From Candidatus Methylomirabilis sp. (GTDB lineage Bacteria > Methylomirabilota > Methylomirabilia > Methylomirabilales > Methylomirabilaceae), in the NCBI RefSeq assembly GCF_028716865.1, contig NZ_JAQUOY010000002.1, positions 62,001 through 126,000 on the forward strand: 64,000 nt of DNA, written 5' to 3'. Made by a program: the position numbers and the translations under genes. Positions 1 through 9,035 of this stretch are shown one piece after another; position 1 is the stretch's first letter; each line of letters begins with the position of its first letter. The notes beneath the pieces are model-generated. The model saw only the letters and a program-made list of their open reading frames with translations. It had not been told where the DNA came from and searched no databases.

Positions 1-963
1 ATTGCGAGACCGGCTGAGAACGGGCTCAGCCTGACCGGCAGCGGGCAGCTCGAGACGCAGGCGGGCGTCGAAGCCGAGTTGGAGCGCCGCGTCCGAACCA
101 TGCTTGACGAGATCCTCGGTCCGAATAAGGCTACGGTGCGAGTCGCCGCTCAGATGGACTTTACCAGTGTGGAGCGGACAGAGGAACGATTCGACCCACA
201 CGGCGTGATCAAGAGCGAACAGCGGACGACGGAGACCCAAAACAGCTCTTCGACGACGCCGGCAGCGGTGACAGGGGCCGCCTCGAACGTCCCCGGTGAG
301 ATCGCTGCGCAGCCCACGTCGGGTCAAAACACCGCCAAGTCGACCAAGGAAGCTGAGACCGTCCAGTATGATGTCAGCAAGGTCTTTGAGCGGAAGGTCT
401 TCTCGCCGGGACAGTTGAAGCGGGTCTCAGTGGCGGTCATGGTGGACGGGCGAACCAAGGCTGTTGCGGACGGGAAGGGTGGCGAGCGGAAGGATTACGT
501 TTCCAGGAAGCCTGAAGAGCTTGAAAAGATCAAGGTGGCCGTGAAAAACGCTGTCGGATTCAACGCGTCTCGGGGGGACGAGGTTGAGGTGGTGGAATTT
601 CCCTTCGACACGTCGGCTATGGAAAAGGAACAGGCTCTTATGGAAGAGGCGGAGCGTAAAGCCTTCTGGTACTCATTGGCAACGCAGGCCCTGACGGCCA
701 TCGGTGTCCTCCTCGCCCTGCTCTTCGTCCTGCGTCCGCTGATCCGGGCGCTCAAGGGACGCCGTTCGCCCGCCATCGAGGCGCCGCAGGTGTTCTCGAT
801 GTCGCAGCCGAGTGCCACCGCCATCGGAGAATCACCTCAAGCTCCTGCCCTCGGTGCCGCCTCAGATGATCCGCTCAGGCAGGGGCTGATGGAACTGGCC
901 CGTACCAGACCGAATGATGTGGCTCAACTCGTCCGGGCCTGGGTGGTGAAGAAGCCGCTATGA
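1..963 (+). CDS. fliF: Flagellar MS-ring protein FliF, C-terminal part
   Basis: The frame is open from base 1, so the N-terminus and first membrane helix lie outside the window; about 320 residues remain. FliF forms the MS ring in the cytoplasmic membrane on which the C ring and export gate are built. The visible part holds the end of the periplasmic ring domain, a low-complexity Ser/Thr/Ala linker, a hydrophobic helix at about residues 225-252 (WYSLATQALTAIGVLLALLF), and the cytoplasmic tail. The tail ends in a motif of the type MELAR..P..VAQLVRAWV, which in the family binds the FliG N-terminus. The stop overlaps the fliG start (ATGA). The family assignment is firm. Confidence 0.95.
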   Translation: MARPAENGLSLTGSGQLETQAGVEAELERRVRTMLDEILGPNKATVRVAAQMDFTSVERTEERFDPHGVIKSEQRTTETQNSSSTTPAAVTGAASNVPGEIAAQPTSGQNTAKSTKEAETVQYDVSKVFERKVFSPGQLKRVSVAVMVDGRTKAVADGKGGERKDYVSRKPEELEKIKVAVKNAVGFNASRGDEVEVVEFPFDTSAMEKEQALMEEAERKAFWYSLATQALTAIGVLLALLFVLRPLIRALKGRRSPAIEAPQVFSMSQPSATAIGESPQAPALGAASDDPLRQGLMELARTRPNDVAQLVRAWVVKKPL

Positions 964-1982
964 CCACCTCCTTTGAGACACTGAGTGGCCCCCAGAAGGC
1001 CGCCGTGCTGCTGCTGACGCTCGGGGTCGAGTCCGCCGCCCAGATCTTTAAACAGCTCGAAGACGAGGAGATCGAGGCGATTACCAGCGAGATCACCCGA
1101 ATGAAGAGTGTCTCCGCGAAGGCCTCGGCCGCGGTGATCGAGGAGTTCCAGCAGATGGCTCGCGCGCAGGAGTACATGTCCACCGGCGGGATCCGCTATG
1201 CGCAGGATGTCCTTGAAAAGGCCCTCGGCAAGAATAAGGCCTCGGTGATCATCGAGCGCCTCCAGGGCCTGAAGGGGGCCACCTTTTTCACCACCCTCAA
1301 GAAGGTAGACCCCCGGTTCCTGCTGGACTCGGTCCGGCAGGAGCACCCGCAAACCATCGCTGTTGTTCTCTCCCACCTGGATCCGAAGGCGTCGGCCAGC
1401 GTGCTGGGAGGCCTGCCGCAGGAGGTCAGAACGGATGTAGTCATGCGGATTGCCAACATGGACAAGACGAACCCCGAGGTGATTGGCGAGATCGAGCAGA
1501 TTCTGGATCACCGTCTCTCCTCCGTGCTCAATCAGGAGGTCTCCATCAGCGGCGGGATCAAACAGGTGGCGGAGATCCTGAACTCCATGGACCGAAACAG
1601 CGAACGCGGTGTGTTTCAGGTCCTACAGGAGAGCGATCCCTCCATGGCGGACGAGATCCGTAAGCTGATGTTTACCTTCGATGATGTGGTGCTGGTGGAT
1701 GACCGTGGCATCCAGCGCGTCCTCAAGGAGGTGGAGCAGAAGGAGTTGGCCCTTGCGATGAAGGCCGCCGGCCAGGAGGTAGCGGAGAAGATCTTCAAGA
1801 ACATGTCGGAGCGGGCGGGCGCTCTGCTCAAGGAGGAGGTCGAGTATCTGGGGGCGGTCAAGCTCCGGGATGTGGAGTCGGCCCAGCAGAAGATTGTTGG
1901 GATCGTGCGCCGCCTCGAGGAGGCGGGCGAGATCATTGTCCAGGGGCGCGGTGGGGGTGCGGAGGAGGAGATCATTGTCTAA
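960..1982 (+). CDS. fliG: Flagellar motor switch protein FliG
   Basis: A 340-residue protein, the usual FliG length. FliG links the MS ring to the C ring and its C-terminal domain meets the stator to generate torque. The sequence shows the N-terminal FliF-binding domain (GPQKAAVLLLTLG), the middle-domain EHPQ motif (QEHPQTIAVVLSHL) and the C-terminal segment LMFTFDD followed by the charged torque helix. It starts inside the fliF stop and is followed directly by fliH, so it is translationally coupled within the cluster. Nothing unusual was seen. Confidence 0.97.
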   Translation: MTTSFETLSGPQKAAVLLLTLGVESAAQIFKQLEDEEIEAITSEITRMKSVSAKASAAVIEEFQQMARAQEYMSTGGIRYAQDVLEKALGKNKASVIIERLQGLKGATFFTTLKKVDPRFLLDSVRQEHPQTIAVVLSHLDPKASASVLGGLPQEVRTDVVMRIANMDKTNPEVIGEIEQILDHRLSSVLNQEVSISGGIKQVAEILNSMDRNSERGVFQVLQESDPSMADEIRKLMFTFDDVVLVDDRGIQRVLKEVEQKELALAMKAAGQEVAEKIFKNMSERAGALLKEEVEYLGAVKLRDVESAQQKIVGIVRRLEEAGEIIVQGRGGGAEEEIIV

Positions 1983-2664
1983 GATCGTCATGGCCGGAGA
2001 GGGTGGATGGGCGCCGGTCTCATTTGAAGAGTTGCCACAGGTGCCGCGCCAGGGAGCTCGAAGAGCGTCAGTGGTAGAGCGCTCCTCACTCGCATTGGGG
2101 CATGAATCGACCCGCGCGGCCGAGCGCGAGGCTGAGGCGATCTTGCTCACGGCTCGTGAGGTAGCGCAACAGATCGAACGAGAGGCCTACCGAGAGGGGC
2201 GCACGAAGGGTCAGCAAGAAGCGATGGCCGAGATGCGGCGTCGAATCGAGCCGCTGGAGGCGATGCTTCAGGAGACCTGCCGACAGGTTGAGTCTGCCCG
2301 CCAGACCGTCATCACGAATGCCGAAGGAGAGTTGATCGATCTCGCTATTGCGGTCGCGGAGCGGGTACTCCGGTCCGAGCTCGCGGCGCGTCCGGACGCG
2401 GCCGTCCCGATCGTCAGGGCCGCCTTGGAGGCTGCCGGGAGCCGGAAGGTCATGGCCGTCCGAGTCAACCCTAGCGACTACGAATTGCTGGCCGAGCATC
2501 GGGGGGAATTGCTGGGGTCGCTGGAGTCGGCCCGGCTTATCTCGGATCCCGCGATCGCGTCCGGGGGTTGCGTGGTAGAGGTCGAGAGCGGTCTCATTGA
2601 CGCGCGCCTGGAGAGCCAGCTCCAGGAGGCGGCTCACCTGCTCGGGAGGGACCAGATCTCATGA
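1975..2664 (+). CDS. fliH: Flagellar assembly protein FliH
   Basis: FliH is the peripheral stalk-like regulator of the export ATPase FliI. The protein has a long charged helical N-terminal half (RAAEREAEAILLTAREVAQQ) and the FliH/HrpE C-terminal domain (IDLAIAVAERVLRSEL; RLISDPAIASGGCVVE). I chose TTG at 1975, which overlaps the fliG end and sits behind GGAGGAGG. The ATG at 1990 is an alternative but has no visible ribosome site. The stop overlaps the start of fliI (ATGA), as expected for partners made together. Confidence 0.9.
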   Translation: MSKIVMAGEGGWAPVSFEELPQVPRQGARRASVVERSSLALGHESTRAAEREAEAILLTAREVAQQIEREAYREGRTKGQQEAMAEMRRRIEPLEAMLQETCRQVESARQTVITNAEGELIDLAIAVAERVLRSELAARPDAAVPIVRAALEAAGSRKVMAVRVNPSDYELLAEHRGELLGSLESARLISDPAIASGGCVVEVESGLIDARLESQLQEAAHLLGRDQIS

Positions 2665-4100
2665 GCGACGCTCGATTCGATTGGGGTCTTGAGCGTGCCC
2701 GCATGGCTAAGGCCGATCTCATTCGATCCCTTGGGAAGGTGACCAAGGTGGTCGGGCTGGTAGTGGAGGCGGTTGGGCAGGAGGCATTTATCGGTGAGTT
2801 GTGCCGCATTCGCTCGGCAGGGCGCTATGATGTCTGGGCGGAGGTGGTGGGTTTTCGCGCGGAGACCCTGCTTTTGATGCCGCTTGGTGAGATTCAGGGG
2901 ATCCGCCCAGGGAGCGAGGTGGTAGCGGTCGGTCGTCCGTTCGAGGTCCCGGTGGGACACTCAATGTTGGGTCGGGTAATCAACGGGTTGGGCCGCCCCA
3001 TCGACGCCAAGGCACCACTGGAGGTCGAGGCTCGTTGTTCCGTTCACCGTCATCCGCCTTCACCCATGACGCGCGCTCCTATCGCAGAGCCTCTGCCGAC
3101 GGGGATCCGGGTGATCGATGGGTTGCTTACATGCGGCAAGGGACAGCGCGTAGGCATCTTCGCCGGCAGCGGCGTTGGGAAGAGCACCCTTCTTGGCATG
3201 ATCGCTCGCTACACCGAGGCCGACGTCAATGTCATCGCCCTCGTGGGTGAGCGGGGACGTGAGGTCCGGGAGTTCATCACGAAGGAACTGGGGGAGGATG
3301 GACTGAAGCGCTCGGTCGTGGTGGTGGCTACCTCCAATGAGCCATCCCTGCTGCGCCGGCAGGCGGCGTATGTTGCGACGGCCATTGCCGAATATTTCCG
3401 GGATCAGGGGAAGCACGTGCTCCTGATGATGGATAGTCTTACGCGATTCGCGCTGGCTCAGCGGGAGATCGGCCTGTCGGTTGGAGAGCCCCCGACAACG
3501 CGAGGGTATCCGCCTTCGGCATTTGCCCTGTTGCCTGGGCTCCTGGAACGAGCTGGTACCGCCGATCATGGCGGGAGCATCACAGGACTCTATACGATTC
3601 TTGTCGAAGGGGACGACATGAACGAGCCGGTTGCCGATCATGCCCGGGCCATCCTGGATGGTCACATTGTTCTCACCAGGGAACTGGCCGAGCGGAATCA
3701 CTACCCACCGGTCGATTTCCTCGGGAGCGTCAGTCGGTTGATGCCGGTTGTGGCGTCACGGGAGGTGAGAAGCGCGGCTGCCAGGCTCAAGGAGTTGCTC
3801 GCGGCCCATCGGCAGGCTCAGGACCTGATCAATATCGGGGCATACGTCTCCGGCAGTAGTTCGAAGGTGGATGAAGCCTTACGGCACATGGCGCAGATCG
3901 AGGGGTTCCTCCGGCAATCGCCCGACGAACGCGCGGACTTCCCCAGGACGGTGGAGCAGTTGTTGACCCTGTTTGCGCCGGAGGTCGTCGCTGAGGAGAC
4001 GCCACGGCGTAAGCGGCCGGACCCCAGGTTGGAGGCGTCGTATCTGGCGGCTGCATCATTGGCTAAGACCGGATCTCCAGCGACCCAGGTGGTCGCATAG
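2661..4100 (+). CDS. fliI: Flagellum-specific export ATPase FliI
   Basis: A 479-residue F1-beta-like ATPase that energises type III export of flagellar subunits together with the proton motive force. Visible: a beta-barrel N-terminal domain, Walker A GSGVGKST near residue 170, the VGERGREVREF segment, Walker B-type LLMMDSLTRFA, and the typical GEPPTTRGYPPS loop. It overlaps fliH by 4 bases and precedes fliJ, giving the usual FliH-FliI-FliJ ATPase module. Confidence 0.97.
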   Translation: MSDARFDWGLERARMAKADLIRSLGKVTKVVGLVVEAVGQEAFIGELCRIRSAGRYDVWAEVVGFRAETLLLMPLGEIQGIRPGSEVVAVGRPFEVPVGHSMLGRVINGLGRPIDAKAPLEVEARCSVHRHPPSPMTRAPIAEPLPTGIRVIDGLLTCGKGQRVGIFAGSGVGKSTLLGMIARYTEADVNVIALVGERGREVREFITKELGEDGLKRSVVVVATSNEPSLLRRQAAYVATAIAEYFRDQGKHVLLMMDSLTRFALAQREIGLSVGEPPTTRGYPPSAFALLPGLLERAGTADHGGSITGLYTILVEGDDMNEPVADHARAILDGHIVLTRELAERNHYPPVDFLGSVSRLMPVVASREVRSAAARLKELLAAHRQAQDLINIGAYVSGSSSKVDEALRHMAQIEGFLRQSPDERADFPRTVEQLLTLFAPEVVAEETPRRKRPDPRLEASYLAAASLAKTGSPATQVVA

Positions 4101-4115
4101 CAGAGGACGGGCAGG

Positions 4116-4580
4116 ATGAAGCGATTTAGGTTTTCCCTTCAATCGGTTCTCGCCGTCAGGGAGGCGAAGGTGGATCAAGCGGAGGCCGAATTGGCAGAGC
4201 GGCAGCGGAGCTGCCGGGCGTTGCGCGAACGGCTGGCAAAGCTCAGAGAGGCCGAGGCGGAGGCGCTGGCTGAGTTGGCGGTGGGACAGAGCAACGCCCA
4301 ATCCGGACTATCAACGTTGCCGGTCCGCCGCGCCTACCTGCTGGGCATCGGGGAGCGGATCAAGGCGCTTGAGGCGACGCTTGTCACGGAAACTGCGGAG
4401 GCGGTCAGGCTTCGGCAGGTATTGCTGGAGCGCTCCAAAGAAGAACAGGCCATCGCACACCTCAAGAAGCGGAAGATGAAAGCGTTTCACGGTGAGATCG
4501 CCAGAGAGCAACAGGCCGAGATCGATGAGGCAGCGGGCGGACGGTGGGCGACGCATAGCGTCAGAGGGTCTGTCTCATGA
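4116..4580 (+). CDS. fliJ: Flagellar export protein FliJ
   Basis: A 154-residue, nearly all-helical charged protein (RFSLQSVLAVREAKVDQAEA at the start) with the length and composition of FliJ, the central stalk of the FliI hexamer and chaperone-escort factor. Start ATG 4116 follows GGGCAGG. FliJ sequences diverge strongly, so the name rests on length, coiled-coil character and position directly after fliI. The stop overlaps the next gene (ATGA). Confidence 0.85.
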   Translation: MKRFRFSLQSVLAVREAKVDQAEAELAERQRSCRALRERLAKLREAEAEALAELAVGQSNAQSGLSTLPVRRAYLLGIGERIKALEATLVTETAEAVRLRQVLLERSKEEQAIAHLKKRKMKAFHGEIAREQQAEIDEAAGGRWATHSVRGSVS

Positions 4581-5374
4581 AGGGTCGGATCGTACAGTAT
4601 GCCGGATACTTCGTGGCGATGCTGCTACTTTCCGCCTACCTCACCGGCGTCCTGCAGCATGGCATTCTCCCACGCTTCCGCCATCAGGAGGCTGTCTCTG
4701 AACATAATGAACAGTCAGCGATCAGCGATCAGCAGTCAGCTCCACAGGGGTCAGACCAGGCTCCGGCGACGGACCCCACGCCTGGAGGTCAGACTCCTTC
4801 CCCATCGCCGGAGGAGAAACCTTTGGTTCAGCCGGCGTCACAGAATCCTATGGTGAGCGTATCGAAGCCGTCAGAACAGACCGCTGTCTCGATGGGGCTG
4901 CCCTCACCGTCACCCCCAGGCGGTTCAGAGAAGCCTGTCCTAAACCGAGTTGAAGGATCGGCCGCCGCCGATCGGCAGGAGAAGCTGCTTGCAGAAAAGC
5001 GGGCGGAGTTGCTGCGGCTGGAGGAGCAGATCCGCAAGCGGAAGGAAGAGAACGCAGTCGAGGAGAAGTGGCTTGCAGAGCTGAAGGCCTCCGGCGCGAA
5101 GCTCGCAAAGGAGCGGAATGCCCGACGAGAAGCCGGGATCAAAAAGCTGGCCAAGCTATACGAGGGAATGGAACCAGAGGCTGCGGCGTCGATTTTGAGC
5201 AAGCTGGAGAAAAACATGGCGGTGGAAGTGCTCGCCTCGATGAAGGATCGACAGGCCTCGAGAGTGCTGACGGTGATGAACGGGCAAAAAGCAAGAGAAC
5301 TGAGTGAGCGTCTCCAGGAGGCCAGATTGGACCAGACCGCCGGCCAGGGAAAGGCTGGTGAGGAGACGCCATGA
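4577..5374 (+). CDS. MotE-like flagellar protein with MgtE-N-type domain
   Basis: A 265-residue protein with one N-terminal membrane helix (YFVAMLLLSAYLTGVL, about residues 10-25), a Pro/Ser-rich linker, a coiled coil (about 130-185) and a C-terminal MgtE-N-like domain (KLYEGMEPEAAASILSKLEK). This architecture is known from MotE-type proteins encoded between fliJ and fliK, where it is linked to stator or motility function. The linker carries two foreign-looking repeats, a heptamer array at 4712-4741 and a dispersed palindrome-type repeat at 4934-4956, both kept in frame. The precise role is inferred from position. Confidence 0.75.
   Translation: MKGRIVQYAGYFVAMLLLSAYLTGVLQHGILPRFRHQEAVSEHNEQSAISDQQSAPQGSDQAPATDPTPGGQTPSPSPEEKPLVQPASQNPMVSVSKPSEQTAVSMGLPSPSPPGGSEKPVLNRVEGSAAADRQEKLLAEKRAELLRLEEQIRKRKEENAVEEKWLAELKASGAKLAKERNARREAGIKKLAKLYEGMEPEAAASILSKLEKNMAVEVLASMKDRQASRVLTVMNGQKARELSERLQEARLDQTAGQGKAGEETP
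4712..4741. repeat. Heptamer tandem repeat inside the MotE-like gene
   Basis: Four 7-base units in a row (CAGTCAG, CGATCAG, CGATCAG, CAGTCAG). They encode part of the disordered linker (EQSAISDQQSA). The period and in-frame location match the other heptamer arrays of this window. Confidence 0.8.
4934..4956. repeat. Dispersed CCTGTCC..GAAGG-type repeat
   Basis: CCTGTCCTAAACCGAGTTGA plus AGG reads as a decayed member of the widespread bacterial repeat that translates as PVLxxVEG; here it gives PVLNRVEG. A related copy with the other typical reading lies at 54858-54883. Family membership is from memory of the motif, not from a search. Confidence 0.5.
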
Positions 5375-7488
5375 TACCGCTTGGGATCGCCGGTCAGGTT
5401 ACATCTGGCGTGTTTCAAGATATTCCGGCGGAAACTGCTTCTTCGCAGGGGGTATCAGATTTCCTGTTGTTATTCGAGCAAGCAATGGGGATCAGTGCTG
5501 TAGCTCAGGCGGTCGATGGGACCGTTTCAGAAGATCTCATCGGCGTGAGCGACGCTGCTGAAGCCGTGACGACTCGGACAGTGGACCAGGGGTTATCCGG
5601 CGTCAGCGATGGAAAGGACCAGGCGGACCGCAGTATCGACCCCGCCTTGGCTATTCTCATTGCCGCACTCGGCCGGCCTCAGCAGGAAACGCAGGTCTTA
5701 GCCGTCCCCGGTCTCGACCGCGTCGTGGACCTCCCCACCTCGACCATAGTCGCAACGCCTCCAGTCGAGACCACTCTGCAGGTTGCCGCGCTGTCACCTT
5801 CGCTCTCTCCCCAGGGAGCGCGCCAGACGCCTGAGCCTGCCGACAATCTTCCGAGTACGTTATTCAGGGTGGAGCAGCCAACCGACTCACCGGCAGCCAT
5901 CCCTGTCGAGATCGGGTCTCTTTTACGGATAGAAGCCGCCACCCAACAGGCTGAGGCTTCTGTCGTGACACTGCAGCCTCGGCCGTTGCCCTCAGGAACG
6001 CACGTGACGCTAGGGCCCGTCGACGCGGAGACCAGCGATCCTCGTACAGTGAGACAGCCGGTCACGCCGTTCAGAGGTGCTATGGAGGCCGTCCGGATCG
6101 AGCAGCCAGAAACCACTCCCAGCTCCGAGCCACGGGCTACCGTCGTACTGCCGCCTCCAGGAGCCAGCGTGACGCTAGGGCCCGTCGACGCGGAGACCAG
6201 CGATCCTCGTACAGTGAGACAGCCGGTCACGCCGTTCAGAGGTGCTATGGAGGCCATCCGGATCGAGCAGCCAGAAACCACTCCCAGCTCCGAGCCACGG
6301 GCTACCGTCGTACTGCCGCCTCCAGGAGCGCACGTGACGCAGGAGCCCACCGATGCCCCTTCAGATCAGCCGACCGACTCACCGACAACCATCCCCACCG
6401 AGATCGGGACGCGCCTACAGCCGGAAGAGGCTGCCATTACGGCTTCGCCCATCAAGTCGGATTCCCTCAAAGAGAACATCTCGACTCATGCGAAGCCGGA
6501 CCTCCCGGAGGAGGGGGCAACGTCGAGTGTCATGCCGGGACGGGTGAACCTTTCGCCACCTCCTCGCATGACCTCAGCAACGGGGGTTCAAGACGGCACC
6601 AGCCGCTCGAATGGAGATCGGGTAATAGAACAGGTCGGCGGCCTGCCACCGATGGTGACCTCGCTAGAAGGCCATGCGAGGGCTGTAGTCGCGTCATCCG
6701 AGGAGACCGCAGGTCGCTCGTCTCTCCCTCAACACGCAGGAGCTCTGTTCTCGACGCCATCCGATTCATCGGAGGTAGTTGGGTCTGAGGTGTTCGAGGG
6801 TGAGAGATCTCCCGAACGGGTACAGATGGGACGGGCGACCAGCGACCGAGCGGCACTGCCGCAAGGATCGCCGAGGATCGAGGCCACACAAGACATGCAG
6901 CAGGACGGGTCGACCTCTGACCCGGAGGGTGGGAGTCATTCGTCTGGTCACTCGTCGTCTCCGCCTGGCGACGGGCGACAGATCGGCGCCGATTTCACGC
7001 TCGTCGCCGGGCCGAGGGTGGAGGGGCCTCGTGCAGGATCTGCCGCACCGCCCATGCATACCGGATCGCTCGTCGATCAGGTGGCTGAGCAGGTGGCTGA
7101 GGCGGCCAGAATGAGCCTGCGAAACGAGGGAGGCCAGGTGCATCTCCACCTTCATCCCAAAGCGCTCGGCGAGCTGCTGATCGATATCTCGTGGAAGGAG
7201 GGAGGGATCGTAGCAGCCATCAAGGCCCAAAGTCATATTGCGGGTGATCTGTTGGCGAGCGATCTGGGTCGCCTCAGGACCGCCCTCGACAAGCAGGGGA
7301 TCCCCGTCTCCGGTCTGGGCGTCCAGGTCGGGTTGGACCTTCGCCATTGGAACTTTGAGGGGAACGGGTTTCGACCATCTCCCACCATTGAGTACGCGCG
7401 GGGGACAATCCCCTGGCGTGATCGAGGATCAGTACTGCCGAATGCTGTATCGATGAAAACGGATAGCTTGATCGATATCACTGTCTAG
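5371..7488 (+). CDS. fliK: Flagellar hook-length control protein FliK
   Basis: A 705-residue protein with a long, low-complexity Thr/Pro/Ser/Glu-rich N-terminal region and a C-terminal Flg_hook domain at about 570-665 (MSLRNEGGQVHLHLHPKALGELLIDISWKEGGIVAAI). FliK is the secreted ruler that ends hook growth and switches export to filament type. The N-terminal region holds a 165-bp (55-codon) tandem duplication at 6004-6333, which would lengthen the ruler. It ends in SLIDITV, close to the end of the small protein at 23761-24081. It overlaps the preceding gene by 4 bases. Confidence 0.88.
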   Translation: MIPLGIAGQVTSGVFQDIPAETASSQGVSDFLLLFEQAMGISAVAQAVDGTVSEDLIGVSDAAEAVTTRTVDQGLSGVSDGKDQADRSIDPALAILIAALGRPQQETQVLAVPGLDRVVDLPTSTIVATPPVETTLQVAALSPSLSPQGARQTPEPADNLPSTLFRVEQPTDSPAAIPVEIGSLLRIEAATQQAEASVVTLQPRPLPSGTHVTLGPVDAETSDPRTVRQPVTPFRGAMEAVRIEQPETTPSSEPRATVVLPPPGASVTLGPVDAETSDPRTVRQPVTPFRGAMEAIRIEQPETTPSSEPRATVVLPPPGAHVTQEPTDAPSDQPTDSPTTIPTEIGTRLQPEEAAITASPIKSDSLKENISTHAKPDLPEEGATSSVMPGRVNLSPPPRMTSATGVQDGTSRSNGDRVIEQVGGLPPMVTSLEGHARAVVASSEETAGRSSLPQHAGALFSTPSDSSEVVGSEVFEGERSPERVQMGRATSDRAALPQGSPRIEATQDMQQDGSTSDPEGGSHSSGHSSSPPGDGRQIGADFTLVAGPRVEGPRAGSAAPPMHTGSLVDQVAEQVAEAARMSLRNEGGQVHLHLHPKALGELLIDISWKEGGIVAAIKAQSHIAGDLLASDLGRLRTALDKQGIPVSGLGVQVGLDLRHWNFEGNGFRPSPTIEYARGTIPWRDRGSVLPNAVSMKTDSLIDITV
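6004..6333 (+). repeat. 165-bp tandem duplication inside fliK
   Basis: Two nearly identical 165-bp copies (6004-6168 and 6169-6333), both starting GTGACGCTAGGGCCCGTCGA, followed by the start of a third, diverged copy at 6334. The only clear differences are VRI versus IRI coding and the junction bases. 165 bases is 55 codons, so the frame is kept. The near identity shows a recent event. Confidence 0.95.
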
Positions 7489-7507
7489 GAGAAAGGGGGG
7501 AGCGAAG

Positions 7508-8263
7508 ATGATTCCCATCATTGCCGCAATGGGGATAAGCGTCCTCAGCACGCTGGCAGGGAAGGCCGTCACGGCGCTCATCGATCGGAACCTTGGTGGA
7601 AGTACGGCAGCCGATTCCGGAAAGAATTCATTCGATACGATTCTGGAGCGGAGCCAGGCCACGAAATCGGCGCGAGCGCACGCGAAGGGCCTCGACAGTC
7701 TCCCTCCCCAGGGGCTGGCGCCGACCTTTGCCGGCGGCCTTCCAAAGGATGCCTCCCTTGGTCTGCTGACGGCGCAGTTGACGAGAGAGCGATCGCTGGT
7801 CCCACTGACGGGCCTCCTCGCAACCCATCAGAGGCCGCTCAGCAACAGCGTGGCCGGGAACCAGATCGGTCGGAAGGTGTCGGCAAACGGCTCGCTTATC
7901 GACTTGCGCGGACCGGTCCCACCAACCCTTCAGTACCGCCTCCCCACCGCTGCCGCCTCGGTACAGGTCGAGGTGCGGGACCTCCAGGGAACAGTGATCA
8001 GGACGGTCCAACTCGGGCCGCAGTCCGGAGGCCTTCACCAACTTCCATTCGATGGGCGAGGGCTCGATTCCGGTCTCTACCTGTATAGGGTTATCGCCAC
8101 CGATGCGGGAGGTCTGCCGATCAGTCGCGTCAGTACCGCTTCCGGGCGTGTCAATGAGGTGCGATTCGAAGGGGGTCAGGCGTTCCTGGTCGTAGGCGGC
8201 TCGCTCGTTCCGCTCATGGGCGTCTACGAGGCAAGCGGCGATCAGCCACAAGCGTTAAGCTGA
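7508..8263 (+). CDS. FlgD-like hook-cap paralogue
   Basis: A 251-residue protein whose second half matches the FlgD Ig/Tudor-like region (GRKVSANGSLIDL; ATDAGGLPIS; VSTASGRVNEVRFEGGQAFLVVGGSLVPL) and closely resembles that of the neighbouring flgD. Its N-terminal part is different: it lacks the typical [14 protein letters not shown] capping motif and has a hydrophobic start (IIAAMGISVLSTLAG). It may be a divergent duplicate or a scaffold variant; function is unproven. SD-like GAAAGGGGGGAGCG precedes ATG 7508. Confidence 0.75.
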   Translation: MIPIIAAMGISVLSTLAGKAVTALIDRNLGGSTAADSGKNSFDTILERSQATKSARAHAKGLDSLPPQGLAPTFAGGLPKDASLGLLTAQLTRERSLVPLTGLLATHQRPLSNSVAGNQIGRKVSANGSLIDLRGPVPPTLQYRLPTAAASVQVEVRDLQGTVIRTVQLGPQSGGLHQLPFDGRGLDSGLYLYRVIATDAGGLPISRVSTASGRVNEVRFEGGQAFLVVGGSLVPLMGVYEASGDQPQALS

Positions 8264-8278
8264 TAGCTGATAGTTCAA
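8258..8278. repeat. Heptamer tandem repeat at the end of the FlgD-like gene
   Basis: AGCTGAT, AGCTGAT, AGTTCAA: three 7-base units. The array begins in the last codons and supplies the stop (TGA) of the FlgD-like gene, then runs into the short leader of flgD. Confidence 0.7.
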
Positions 8279-8298
8279 GAAGAAAGGAGGGATAATCG

Positions 8299-8997
8299 GT
8301 GGAGATAACCAACAGCCTCCCGAATACACAGAGCCCGCAGAGCGTAGGCGCCGCGACCAGCTCCCCGCTCGACAGAGGCCTTGGGAAGGATGCCTTCCTG
8401 AAGTTGCTGGTCGCCCAGTTACGCAATCAAGATCCGTTAAATCCGTTGAAGGGTGCCGACTTCATCGCGCAAACAGCCCAGTTCAGCTCACTGGAGCAGC
8501 TCCAGCAGATCAATACATCGCTTGCCAAGCTCTCGACTTCCTCCGCCGGAACCGACCGCGCGTCGCTGGATGCCGTCCTGGCCTCAAGCTATATCGGAAA
8601 AGTCGTTGCGGCGAACGGCGCCATCTTCGAGCAGACAGGGGCCGGCTCCGCTACGCTGCGTTATAGTCTGCCGAGTGATGCCGCGTCGGTCCAGATCCAG
8701 ATCCAGGACCTTCAGGGCAATCCGGTGAGAACCCTGAGCCTCGGACCGCAGCCGCAAGGGCAAGGGCAGGTGGCCTTTGATGGGCTTGGCGACGATGGGC
8801 GTCCGCTGCCGTCAGGTCGCTACCGCTACAAGGTAACGGCGACTGATGCTGCCGGCGGGAGCATCGCGGGCGTAAACACCGTCTCCGGGCAGGTGACAAG
8901 CATCAGCTTCGAGGGGACCGAGCCGTTGCTTATGGTGAACGGAAGCCTGATCCCCTTGAACGCCGTCTCCCAGGTGTCACTCGCCTCACAGGGGTAA
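8299..8997 (+). CDS. flgD: Flagellar hook assembly (cap) protein FlgD
   Basis: A 232-residue FlgD. It carries the conserved N-terminal motif [20 protein letters not shown] and [11 protein letters not shown], then the FlgD Tudor/FnIII-like region ([20 protein letters not shown]). FlgD caps the growing hook and guides FlgE polymerisation, and flgE follows directly. The start is GTG 8299 behind a strong AAAGGAGGGATAATC site. The tandem FlgD-like gene upstream appears to be a paralogue. Confidence 0.95.
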   Translation: MEITNSLPNTQSPQSVGAATSSPLDRGLGKDAFLKLLVAQLRNQDPLNPLKGADFIAQTAQFSSLEQLQQINTSLAKLSTSSAGTDRASLDAVLASSYIGKVVAANGAIFEQTGAGSATLRYSLPSDAASVQIQIQDLQGNPVRTLSLGPQPQGQGQVAFDGLGDDGRPLPSGRYRYKVTATDAAGGSIAGVNTVSGQVTSISFEGTEPLLMVNGSLIPLNAVSQVSLASQG

Positions 8998-9035
8998 GTA
9001 CATTGTCGGGAATCTTAACACAGGAGGGATAATCG

